Positions 41,475 to 49,401 of a stretch of 64,000 nt of DNA are shown here, one piece after another. The stretch spans positions 1-64,000 of the forward strand of contig JAHHQK010000005.1 of the NCBI GenBank assembly GCA_020026435.1. Reading direction: 5' to 3'. The notes under the pieces were generated by a model, which was not told the origin of the DNA, did no database searches, and worked only from the letters and a program-made list of their open reading frames with translations. The first letter of the stretch is position 1; the number at the start of each line of letters is the position of its first letter. The position numbers were made by a program, and so were the translations under genes. Source of the DNA: Alistipes sp. Lineage in GTDB: Bacteria; Bacteroidota; Bacteroidia; Bacteroidales; Rikenellaceae.

Positions 41475-43694
41475 TTATTCGGTCAGTTTCACCCGCTTGA
41501 GGCGCAGGCTGTTGCTCACCACGCTCACACTGCTGAAGGCCATAGCCGCACCACCGATCAGGGGGTGGAGCAGGAATCCGAAGGCCGGATAGAGCACTCC
41601 GGCGGCAATCGGCACGCTGATCGTGTTATAGATGAATGCCCAGAAGAGGTTCTGATGGAGGATCCGCATCGTGTGGTGCGAGAGGCGGATGGTCTCGGGG
41701 ATCTTCTTCAGATCCGATGCCAGGAGCGTAACCATGGCGGTATCCATCGCGATGTCGCTACCCTGCCCCATGGCAATGCTCAGATCGGCACGGGCCAGGG
41801 CGGCACTGTCGTTGATGCCGTCGCCAACCATCGCCACACAACGGCCCTCACGGCGGAACGAGTCTATATATTCGGCCTTCTCGCATGGAAAGACTCCCGC
41901 CACCACACGGTCGATACCCGCCTTGCGGGCCGCCTCGCGGGCCGAGGCCTCGTTATCGCCCGTCAGCAGGCATACCTCGATGCCCATACGGCGCAATTCG
42001 TCGACCGCCTCACGCGACGAGGCCTTCAGTTCGTCGGACAAAGCCACCAGGGCCAGCACCTGCTCCTCGTCGAAGAACCACACCAGCGTACGGCCCGCAG
42101 CCATCCACTCCCGGGCGAGGGTTTCCTGCTCCGCTGTGGGTTTCAAACCCCGCTCCGCAAGCAGTTTTGCGCTGCCCGCATAATAATCCCGTCCGGAGGA
42201 CACACCGTGCACACCCTCTCCGGGGATATTCCCGAAGTCCGTGACGGGGCTCTCCTCCACGCCCGACAGATACTCCGTAATGGCACGCGACAAGGGATGT
42301 TCCGAGCGGCTCTCCAGTCCGAGCAGCACACCCGCACTCCGAGGGCCGAACCACTTCATGTCACAGACCACAGGACGGCCTTCGGTCAGCGTACCCGTCT
42401 TGTCGAGGACGACCATATCTACCCGCCGCGCCATCTGAAGGCTCTCGGCGTCCTTGATGAGGATTCCGCGCTCGGCACCCTTGCCGATGCCGACCATGAT
42501 GGCCGTCGGGGTAGCCAGACCCAGAGCACACGGGCAGGCGATGACCAGGACGGTCATCATCGTGAGCAGTCCATGCGAGAAGCCGTCGACGGGAGCGAAG
42601 AAATACCATCCCAGGAAGCTCAGCACGGCGATCGAGATGATCATCGGCACGAAGACGGCCGCCACCTTGTCGACCAGATTCTGGATCGGGGCGCGGCTGC
42701 CCTGCGCCTCCTGCACCATGCGGATGATCTGCGCCAGGACGGTATCCTCGCTCACCTTGTCGGCACGGAAGCGGAACGAACCCTCGCGGTTCATCGTTCC
42801 GGCATAGACCTTGCCGCCCTCCTGCTTGTAGACGGGCAGCGGTTCGCCGCTCAGCATACTCTCGTCGACATAGGATCCTCCGTCGACCACCACTCCGTCG
42901 ACCGCAATGCGCTCGCCGGGATGGGCCACCAGCAGATCTCCCGCCTTGATGCGCGAGACGGGCATCTGCAACTCCTTGCCGTCGCGCCACAGCGTCACCC
43001 GCTTGGGACGCAGCCCCATCAGGTGGCTGATGGCGGTCGAGGTATTGTGCTTGGCGCGCTCCTCAAGGGTGCGGCCCAGCAGGATAAACGACACGAGCAT
43101 CGCGGCCGTCTCGAAATAGAGATGAGGCTCGATGCCGCGCGAAAGCCAGAATTCGGGGAACAGAAGGTTGAAGACACTGAACAGGTAGGCGATACCCGTA
43201 CTGTTGGCCACCAGCGTATCCATATTAAAGCTCAGGTGGCGCAGCTGGGTCCACGCCCCCACGAAGAAGCTGCGGCCGAAGCCGAAGACCACGACCGTCG
43301 AGAGGATCCACTCCGCGTACCTCACCGCCACGACATCACCCCACCCCATGCAGAGGATCATGATCGGCAGGGAAAGCCCCACGGCCCACATCGTGCGGCG
43401 GCGCATGTCGAGGTAATGCTCCGAGCGCAGTTGCTCGGCATGACGGGCGGCCTCCTCTTCATCCTCGATGAGCAGGTCATAGCCGACGCCCTGCACGGCC
43501 TGTTGCAGGATCTCGGGCGAGCATTCGTCCAGGCGGAACTCCACCCGGGCCGTAGCCGATGCGAAATTCACTCCGGAGCAGACCACACCCGGCACCTCTT
43601 TCAAAGTCTTGTCCACACGGGCGGCACATCCGGCACACCCCATTCCCAGGATCGGAAAGGTGGACTTCACGGTTTTTTCCTGATTCTTTTTCAT
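41475..43694 (-). CDS. copA: Copper-translocating P1B-type ATPase
   Basis: Exports Cu(I) from the cytoplasm. 739 aa from the ATG at 43694 (MKKNQEK); an in-frame start eight codons upstream is less likely. N-terminal HMA domain with GMGCAGCAAR, then eight TM helices with the transport motif CPCALGLATP, phosphorylation site DKTGTLTEG, hinge GDGINDSAAL, YN in FIYNTISVP (TM7) and MAFSSVSVVSNS (TM8). The last two indicate subclass P1B-1 (Cu+/Ag+). One N-terminal HMA domain is the minimum set. The HMA-AraC regulator gene precedes it on the same strand with a 251-base gap. Confidence 0.95.
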   Translation of the reverse strand: MKKNQEKTVKSTFPILGMGCAGCAARVDKTLKEVPGVVCSGVNFASATARVEFRLDECSPEILQQAVQGVGYDLLIEDEEEAARHAEQLRSEHYLDMRRRTMWAVGLSLPIMILCMGWGDVVAVRYAEWILSTVVVFGFGRSFFVGAWTQLRHLSFNMDTLVANSTGIAYLFSVFNLLFPEFWLSRGIEPHLYFETAAMLVSFILLGRTLEERAKHNTSTAISHLMGLRPKRVTLWRDGKELQMPVSRIKAGDLLVAHPGERIAVDGVVVDGGSYVDESMLSGEPLPVYKQEGGKVYAGTMNREGSFRFRADKVSEDTVLAQIIRMVQEAQGSRAPIQNLVDKVAAVFVPMIISIAVLSFLGWYFFAPVDGFSHGLLTMMTVLVIACPCALGLATPTAIMVGIGKGAERGILIKDAESLQMARRVDMVVLDKTGTLTEGRPVVCDMKWFGPRSAGVLLGLESRSEHPLSRAITEYLSGVEESPVTDFGNIPGEGVHGVSSGRDYYAGSAKLLAERGLKPTAEQETLAREWMAAGRTLVWFFDEEQVLALVALSDELKASSREAVDELRRMGIEVCLLTGDNEASAREAARKAGIDRVVAGVFPCEKAEYIDSFRREGRCVAMVGDGINDSAALARADLSIAMGQGSDIAMDTAMVTLLASDLKKIPETIRLSHHTMRILHQNLFWAFIYNTISVPIAAGVLYPAFGFLLHPLIGGAAMAFSSVSVVSNSLRLKRVKLTE

Positions 43695-43945
43695 AGTACG
43701 GCAAAGATAGCCCCTCACAAGGCCGTAGCCGTTACAAAATTATGGATATGATTTATACCGCGACGAAAAAAGGGATTGTCTGACCCGGGAAGCGACGGAA
43801 GAAGCCGTTCGGGAGGTCGTGACGCAGGAGGAGGGGTTCCCGAAGAAGGGAACAATCGATACTCTCGCTCCCGACTTTCTCTTCCCCAGAGAGGACGCAA
43901 CGGCAGCGGAGCAGGACTCCGGGGAAGACACCATCCCCGGTCGTA

Positions 43946-44518
43946 TCACACCTGATCCAGACCCCGGAGCGGGCGGTGTCCCAGACGGCGGAAAACCGTG
44001 GGCGACATCCCCGTGATATTGCGAAACTGGGTACTGAAGTGCGCCACACTCGAATAGTGCAGCAGGTCGGCTATCTCGCCCACCGTCATTTGGCCATAGG
44101 TCAACAGTTCCTTGGCCCGTTCGATCTTCTGGTACAGGTAATATTTTTCGATACTCAGACCGTTCACCTCCGAGAAAAGTTTGCTCAATGCGCTGTAATC
44201 CCTATGGAAACGCTCCCGAAGATAATCCGAGAGATTCACCTCGGGTTCGCCGTCGCTGTAATGCACACGCTCGATCACCGCCGTGCGGATCTCGTCGGCC
44301 AGTTGCAGGCGTTTGTCGTCCAGAAGTTCGAACCCGCATGCCTCCAGCTCGCGGCGCAGATGTTCGCGGCGCGGGGCGTCGATCTCCTCCTCCACGCTCG
44401 CCATGCCCAGCACCACCTCCACGGGGGTAAGCCCCTCACGGCGAAGCAGGCTCTCGACCACCATGACGCAGCGCGGGCAGACCATATTCTTGATATGAAG
44501 CGTATGTATTTCCGACAT
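43946..44518 (-). CDS. AraC-type regulator with an N-terminal HMA metal-binding domain
   Basis: 190 aa from the ATG at 44518 (MSEIHTLHIKNMVC). Residues 1-~65 look like a heavy-metal-associated ferredoxin fold: NMVCPRCVMVVESLLRREG has the CxxC of Cu(I) chaperones (Cys14, Cys17), although the loop is MVCPRC rather than GMTCxxC. After a linker, residues ~85-183 form an AraC double HTH (LSDYLRERFHRDYSALSKLFSE, then LTYGQMTVGEIADLLHYSSVAHFSTQF and GMSPTVFRRL). The fusion suggests direct copper sensing and control of the copA that follows. Metal binding and target are inference from the fusion and location. Confidence 0.87.
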   Translation of the reverse strand: MSEIHTLHIKNMVCPRCVMVVESLLRREGLTPVEVVLGMASVEEEIDAPRREHLRRELEACGFELLDDKRLQLADEIRTAVIERVHYSDGEPEVNLSDYLRERFHRDYSALSKLFSEVNGLSIEKYYLYQKIERAKELLTYGQMTVGEIADLLHYSSVAHFSTQFRNITGMSPTVFRRLGHRPLRGLDQV

Positions 44519-44618
44519 AGGGATTCGATTTAGAGGTAAAACCGGAGTGGGACCGTCGCGTGTAAATGCCGACACCGCCTGGGCGGATCATCTTCTCGGG
44601 GCGCCTCCCTCCCCGATA

Positions 44619-44651
44619 CAAAGATACGCAATTTATCCCCAATCCGCCAAA
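44619..44651 (-). promoter_or_regulatory. Promoter of the HMA-AraC / copA unit
   Basis: Minus strand: TTTG (44651-44648), 21 bases, TATCTTTG (44626-44619), ~100 bases ahead of the regulator start. The long leader could hold an operator. Confidence 0.7.
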
Positions 44652-44719
44652 TTCATCCCGCACAAGTCCGTCTTTTCCGTCCTGCGTCCTGCGCCCTGCC
44701 CCAAAGCCCGGGACAATAT

Positions 44720-44762
44720 AAAATCACCCCTGCCACAGATTATGGTGGCAGGGGTGATTTTC
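44720..44762. terminator. Bidirectional hairpin of the CCCCTGCC family
   Basis: AAATCACCCCTGCCAC (44721-44736) pairs with GTGGCAGGGGTGATTT (44745-44760), then TCTT. It lies in the gap between the promoter of the regulator and the end of the small barrel gene and would end minus-strand transcription from that barrel gene. Confidence 0.75.
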
Positions 44763-44867
44763 TTAAGGGAAGCGTCTTGACTCGCCCTCCCCAGTGTATG
44801 ATTCCTCCCGGCATCGGGTCTTCGGGCGGGGCAAACCGCCGCGAGCCGCGACAAGGGGGGGGATGCT

Positions 44868-45656
44868 TTAGAATGCGTAACCGAAGCCCACGTTCAGATA
44901 GATGGGATACATGGCAAAGTCGATCGTCTCGAAGTTATTGCGGAAGATGTCGCTCAAGCCCCAGGTCAGATCGGCCGAAACGGTCAGGTGACGAAATGCC
45001 TTCCACGTCACACCGCCCTGCATTCCGCACTGCACCGTGCGCAGTTCGTCCGAGAAGTCATAAGAGGCCGTCTGTCCGTTCTCGAACTGCACCTTCTCGC
45101 CCGTGGGGGTGATATGGCGCAGGTAGCCCTCATAGACATGACCCGAGAAATCGCCGCTCGTCTGGAACGAGACGTAGGGGCCGATATGCAGGCGCAGACG
45201 CGGATTGACCTTATAGGTCATCAGAATCGGGATGGTAAAGAGCGTCGAACGGTACTTCGTCTTCACACCTCCGGTCCAGTAGCCCTCCATGATCTCGCCG
45301 CCTTCACCGAAGTAGGCCATACCGTAGTTCTTCACACGGGCCTCGGTCGTCATACCCTTGGTCTCCAGTCTCAGACCGAAGAGCATACCCCACTTCTCCT
45401 TCTTGCCGAACCATTTGATCACGTCGCCCTCCAGCGAGAAGCAGAACGTGGGCGAATAGCTGTCCAGCTTGCGGATCTCGCGCGGCAGGGGTAGCGGCGT
45501 GGCTCCTCCCAGATTGATTCCGGCCTTCACCTCATAGTGCAGACCCATCAGCGCCGAACGAATGATACCATAGGAGCGATCCTCCTGTGCATGAACCCCG
45601 CTCACCGAAACGAGCATGACAAACAATGCAATAACCGATATATATAATTTCTTCAT
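44868..45656 (-). CDS. Small outer-membrane beta-barrel (PorT/OmpW-like)
   Basis: 262 aa. Signal peptide 1-23 (SGVHAQ). The rest reads as ~8-10 amphipathic strands with turns (LHYEVKAGINLGGATPLP, WGMLFGLRLETKGMTTEAR, KVNPRLRLHIGPYVSFQTSG, MQGGVTWKAFRHLTVSADLTWGLSDI) and ends YLNVGFGYAF with a C-terminal Phe, the Bam signal. It resembles the PorT-family barrel domain common in Bacteroidetes. It starts 41 bases after the PCMD lipoprotein gene and is presumably its partner. Function unknown. Confidence 0.82.
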   Translation of the reverse strand: MKKLYISVIALFVMLVSVSGVHAQEDRSYGIIRSALMGLHYEVKAGINLGGATPLPLPREIRKLDSYSPTFCFSLEGDVIKWFGKKEKWGMLFGLRLETKGMTTEARVKNYGMAYFGEGGEIMEGYWTGGVKTKYRSTLFTIPILMTYKVNPRLRLHIGPYVSFQTSGDFSGHVYEGYLRHITPTGEKVQFENGQTASYDFSDELRTVQCGMQGGVTWKAFRHLTVSADLTWGLSDIFRNNFETIDFAMYPIYLNVGFGYAF

Positions 45657-45697
45657 ATTCCCTGTTTTAATTTAAATACTCCTTCTCAAAACCGATC

Positions 45698-46891
45698 CTA
45701 ATACTCCACCGTCACATCATCGACCCAAAGCGTGCTACCGGGAGCACCCGAGAAAATATCACCGTGGATACTCGACGTAAAGATCAAGGCGAATTTATAT
45801 TTATTGTCGGCCAACTTCTCCGGATCTATCTTGCGGCCATAGCACTGCTCCAGATCGAAGCTGAACTCGCGCCACTGATCCGTCTCAACCTGGTAACGCT
45901 CGCCGACACGTCCGAACAGAACGATGTTGGAGATCTGGTCGGTCTTCGTGGCATTGGAGCCGTCGAGGGTCTCGTTCTCCAGGCCGGTCTTCTCGTAGAA
46001 CACGGCATAGATATCATAGCGGTCTTTCTTGCCGGGGATCTCGCGCATCTTGTGGGGAGCCGAGGTGTCGAGTTCGTAGAATTTCTCGCCGGCGTGGTAC
46101 TTGAAGTAGCCCTTCACACGTTTGGGGACCTTATTCCACACCTGGCCGAACTGTGTTGATTTCAAAGAGTTGCTCAAGGCCGTCTTCACCTCGAACGTAC
46201 CCAGGAAGAGGCTTCCTGCGGCGATCGGCATATTGACCATCTCGCCGAACGAACGCGTGAAACAGGTCGAGAGCATCAAGGCCTTGCCCGTGCGGCCCTC
46301 GTCGGTCTGCTGCGTGGGATAGTCCTTGTAGTTCTTGGCCGTTCCCGTCAGTGCGAATCCGGCGTTTCCGCTGCTCCAGTCGAACATTCCGCCCGTCATG
46401 GGATTCGTGTCGTAGAAGATCTGGAAGCTGCCGCCATCCGTACCGTCCCCCTTCTTGAATCGGGCATTCTCAAACAGAAAATGATCGGGGGCCGTCTCTC
46501 CACCTCCGGCATACTCCTCGACCGTAATGCGGTAGATACGCGACCAGCAACCGTCCTCGGAGGTCACACGATAGTACTGCGACTGGGTGAAATCGAGCAC
46601 CGTACCACTCACAGGCTGGCACGTGGCACCGGGAGTGAGCGTGAACTTGGGAGCCATGTGCGTGCGGTCCGTACCCTCCTGCACGCGGAAGACGATCGGA
46701 TAGATCGTGCGTTTCTTCGACGGATCATTGGGATCGACCTCCGAGATCGACTCTCCGAAGATCGTCTCGACGGCTTGCGGCAGGACGCAAGTCTCCATAT
46801 CGGCCTCGGTATTGAGTGCCTCATCACGAATACACGACACCGTAAAAAGCATCGCGAATGACAAACAAATAGCGAAAATTCTTCTACTCAT
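45698..46891 (-). CDS. PCMD domain lipoprotein (putative carbohydrate-metabolism domain)
   Basis: 397 aa surface-type lipoprotein. Signal peptide with LFTVSC (Cys20). N-terminal Ig-like part (~25-125: TIYPIVFRVQEGTDRTHMAPKF, then FTLTPGATCQPVSGTVLDF, WSRIYRITVEEY), and a C-terminal jellyroll-like PCMD region (~140-397) that ends STLWVDDVTVEY. Such proteins are frequent beside glycan-use or surface-barrel genes in Bacteroidales and are thought to bind carbohydrate. First gene of a two-gene operon with the small barrel. Confidence 0.82.
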   Translation of the reverse strand: MSRRIFAICLSFAMLFTVSCIRDEALNTEADMETCVLPQAVETIFGESISEVDPNDPSKKRTIYPIVFRVQEGTDRTHMAPKFTLTPGATCQPVSGTVLDFTQSQYYRVTSEDGCWSRIYRITVEEYAGGGETAPDHFLFENARFKKGDGTDGGSFQIFYDTNPMTGGMFDWSSGNAGFALTGTAKNYKDYPTQQTDEGRTGKALMLSTCFTRSFGEMVNMPIAAGSLFLGTFEVKTALSNSLKSTQFGQVWNKVPKRVKGYFKYHAGEKFYELDTSAPHKMREIPGKKDRYDIYAVFYEKTGLENETLDGSNATKTDQISNIVLFGRVGERYQVETDQWREFSFDLEQCYGRKIDPEKLADNKYKFALIFTSSIHGDIFSGAPGSTLWVDDVTVEY

Positions 46892-46934
46892 AGAACTGTA
46901 TTTTTCGTTTTTAAATATTTTCTCAATTTCGTGT

Positions 46935-46966
46935 CAAAGATATAAGCGTGTATCCGAATTTTCAAA
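46935..46966 (-). promoter_or_regulatory. Promoter of the PCMD operon
   Basis: Minus strand: TTTG (46966-46963), 20 bases, TATCTTTG (46942-46935), 44 bases before the ATG. A near-ideal Bacteroidetes promoter. Confidence 0.8.
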
Positions 46967-47261
46967 TTTATTCATCAAAGAGCTTCTTTTAATCCACGAA
47001 CAGGCGGTTTTTCATCATAAAACAAATAGCCGCCCAAGATGCTTATACATACATTATTCATTGATTATCAGTATAATACACCGCAAATCTGTTTCCAGGA
47101 CCTATTCCCTTGTCCGGACGGTTTTTCCACGAAATTCCCCGGGAAAAATCATCAAAGGATTCTCTGCACAGATTCCCCACCATCGGGTCTTCACCCCCGG
47201 GAGGTTCCCGCCGCCGCAAGCCCCCTCACCGCAAGCCCTCCGCCAAAAACGCCCGCCACGA
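46967..47261. other. Intergenic stretch, no gene seen
   Basis: About 300 bases between divergent promoters. The part near 46970-47110 is AT-rich; the rest is Pro/Arg/Lys-coding in chance frames. Open frames crossing it (for example from 46707 or 47110 on the plus strand) merely run into the acyl-CoA reductase or through the antisense of PCMD. Confidence 0.55.
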
Positions 47262-47293
47262 TTTGCCACTGCGCCCGCCTTTTCGTACCTTTG
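47262..47293 (+). promoter_or_regulatory. Promoter of the acyl-CoA reductase gene
   Basis: TTTG (47262-47265), 20 bases, TACCTTTG (47286-47293). The transcript should begin near 47299, where an in-frame ATG lies; the better-supported ATG is at 47311. This gives a very short or absent leader. Confidence 0.65.
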
Positions 47294-47310
47294 CAGCAAT
47301 GTTTGCAGCT

Positions 47311-48309
47311 ATGAAAGAACTCATCCATACGTTTTCGACCTTAGGAGCCAGGCTCGCGGCTTTCGACTCCGACCAGCGGCTTCAGGCCGTAGCCCGGCGT
47401 GCCGTGGAGGAAAATCCGTGGTTTTCCCCCGGAGAAATCCGCCGCGCGGTATTGGCAATAGCCGAGGATATGCTCGAAGAAGAGCGACTCGTCAAGTGGC
47501 TCGCGGCCTACGACCTTCCGGTGGGAGAACCCCGCCGCGTGTTGGTCATCATGGCCGGCAACATCCCGCTGGTGGGATTTTTCGACCTGTTGTGCGTCAC
47601 GATCAGCGGCAACCGCTGTCTGGTGAAACCTGCCGCCAAGGACCATATATTGATGGAGTGCATCATCGGCCTTCTGCACGAGATCGATCCACAGATCGCC
47701 GTGGAATTATACGACGGGCACTCGCCCATCGACGCTCTGATCGCCACCGGAAGCGACAATGCCGAGCGTTATTTCCGCACACATTATGCCAAAACGCCCG
47801 CACTGTTGCGCGGAACCCGCCAATCGGTCGCCATACTCGACAGCCACGAGACCGAGGAGCAGCTCGCAGGTCTGGCCGACGACATTTGGGCCTACTCGGG
47901 ACTGGGATGCCGCAATGTCTCGCTGGTATTTCTGCCCCGGGGCGCGGAACTCAAACTACGGATGCCCGCCATGAACCCCAAATTCCACAACAACTACCGC
48001 TCCACGCGGGCCCTGCTCACGATGGAGCAACGTCCGTTCGTGGATCTGGGTCAAGCCGTGGCGGTCGAGGGCGACGGTTTCCCTACGGCTCTGAGCATGC
48101 TGGTCATCAAGCGTTATTCGTCGCTCGGAGAAGTCGAAGAGTGGTTGCGGAAGCATGACCGCGAGTTGCAGTGCGTCGTGACGGAGTGCGTCCGCCACAA
48201 CCGACGCGCAGGATTCGGACAGGCCCAATCCCCCGCGCTGACCGACTATCCCGACGAGCGGGATGTCATCGCGTGGCTCATCGACCTGGACCGGAATTTC
48301 AGGAAATAG
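47311..48309 (+). CDS. LuxC-type acyl-CoA reductase
   Basis: 332 aa, acyl-CoA reductase family of the aldehyde-dehydrogenase superfamily: reduces an acyl-CoA or acyl thioester to aldehyde with NAD(P)H. Motifs: VGEPRRVLVIMAGNIPLVGFFD (nucleotide side), GNRCLVKPAAKDH, LIATGSDNAERYF, and the nucleophile region DIWAYSGLGCRNVSLVF with the catalytic Cys, followed by NPKFHNNYRSTRALL. It has no luxD/E partners here; in Bacteroidales this is a lone gene. Start at 47311 (MKELIHTFSTLG) fits family starts; the alternative at 47299 adds MFAA. Confidence 0.88.
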   Translation: MKELIHTFSTLGARLAAFDSDQRLQAVARRAVEENPWFSPGEIRRAVLAIAEDMLEEERLVKWLAAYDLPVGEPRRVLVIMAGNIPLVGFFDLLCVTISGNRCLVKPAAKDHILMECIIGLLHEIDPQIAVELYDGHSPIDALIATGSDNAERYFRTHYAKTPALLRGTRQSVAILDSHETEEQLAGLADDIWAYSGLGCRNVSLVFLPRGAELKLRMPAMNPKFHNNYRSTRALLTMEQRPFVDLGQAVAVEGDGFPTALSMLVIKRYSSLGEVEEWLRKHDRELQCVVTECVRHNRRAGFGQAQSPALTDYPDERDVIAWLIDLDRNFRK

Positions 48310-48806
48310 GTCTCGGGGCGCGGGAGGTCGCAGGTGATCACGGGCGGGCTCGGGTGAGCGCGATTGGTTGGGTCGGTTGCGATCGGGTCGGTTGCATTTT
48401 GCGGGAAATTCGAGTCCCAGTCGGTTTGGAAACGATCGGTTCAGTTGCGGATTCCGGAAGACAAGACAAGTACAAAATACCAAGTATTTCAATGATTTAT
48501 CCAGAATCATCTGAAGTTCCCGATAGCTTGTAGTTTCCGAGAGTTCAGGACTCACGAAAGTTTGAGGGTTTGAAGGTTTTCACCCCAAGCGGCCGAGTCC
48601 CGCAGTCTGACGCTTTGCCGGGCGGAGAGACCGGGTGCGGTTCGCCAAAGACAAAGTCACCAAGTGCTTTCCACCACGTAAACGAAAAGATCCTCTCATC
48701 GAGCGTCGGTACAGTCCCTTCACACTCAGTCTCTGTCGCAAACAGCCCTGCTTCAAACCCTTGAAGAGGCGGACAAACAAGAGAAGGCGTAAATCTTCAA
48801 ATTCCA
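48310..48806. other. Gene-free stretch with short tandem repeat
   Basis: No supported gene over ~500 bases. GGGTCGGTTGC occurs at 48370-48380 and 48385-48395, a 15-base period, with a weaker copy just before. A small basic frame at 48635-48817 (Lys/Arg-rich, ends in the promoter of the next gene) shows no known motif and is left out. Confidence 0.5.
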
Positions 48807-48838
48807 TTTGTCATTAAATTCTGCTTTTTATATATTTG
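48807..48838 (+). promoter_or_regulatory. Promoter of the pRiA4b ORF-3-like / miaA operon
   Basis: TTTG (48807-48810), 20 bases, TATATTTG (48831-48838), 29 bases ahead of the ATG at 48868. Confidence 0.8.
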
Positions 48839-48867
48839 TCCCCAAACAAATTTAATTTTTTACAATC

Positions 48868-49401
48868 ATGTCAATGGTTTTCCGATTCAGAATGTTGAGC
48901 GACGAAAACGATAATTTCGTCCGTGACTACGAAGTGATGTACGACACGACGTTGCTCGATTTCCACAATTTTTTGATCCAGGCTCTCGAATACGAGCCTT
49001 GCATGACCTCGTTCTTCACGGCCGATGAGTTGTGGGAAAAACAACGCGAATTTACGCTGATGGATATGAACGAAGGCGGCCAGGACGAAGGCGGCCAGGA
49101 CGAAACCATGTCGATGGAATCGGTCACCCTGGGTCAGATCATCCACAAGCATCGCGACAGACTGATTTATCTGTTTGATATGTTTGGAGATAGAGCCTAC
49201 TACCTCGAGTTGACGGGAGTTTACGAGGCCGAAGCCGATGCCACCTATCCCCGCGAGATCTTCGCACGTGCCGAGGTGCCCGACCAGTATGATCCGTCGA
49301 AAAACCAGACCGAGGAAGAGGAGGAAGGTTCGATCTTCAACGAGATGATGGGCGACTTCAACGACTTTGAAGGTGACGACGCATACGACGATGAATATTA
49401 A
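48868..49401 (+). CDS. Plasmid pRiA4b ORF-3-like (IS1096 TnpR-passenger family) protein
   Basis: 177 aa, cytoplasmic. N-terminal FRFRMLSDENDNFVRDYEV and LLDFHNFLIQAL are characteristic of the pRiA4b ORF-3 fold, followed by FFTADELWEKQREFTLMDM and LIYLFDMFGDRAYYLELTG. The C-terminal third is strongly acidic (EEEEEGS, DDEY). A 15-base duplication encodes GGQDEGGQDE. Family members occur in mobile elements and chromosomes; function is not settled. The gene overlaps miaA by 11 bases, so it is co-translated with a tRNA modification enzyme, an association that may be worth more than the name. Confidence 0.85.
   Translation: MSMVFRFRMLSDENDNFVRDYEVMYDTTLLDFHNFLIQALEYEPCMTSFFTADELWEKQREFTLMDMNEGGQDEGGQDETMSMESVTLGQIIHKHRDRLIYLFDMFGDRAYYLELTGVYEAEADATYPREIFARAEVPDQYDPSKNQTEEEEEGSIFNEMMGDFNDFEGDDAYDDEY

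Noticed and set aside
41565..43751. A 728-codon plus-strand frame
   Set aside because: Antisense of copA, His/Arg/Asp-rich, no motif, and it runs across the real start of copA.
43753..44049. Several frames between the copper regulator and copA
   Set aside because: Short, overlapping one another, with no motif; better seen as regulatory gap.
48635..48817. A 60-codon strongly basic frame
   Set aside because: No domain, no promoter, and it ends inside the promoter of the next gene; could be a real small basic protein but there is no support.
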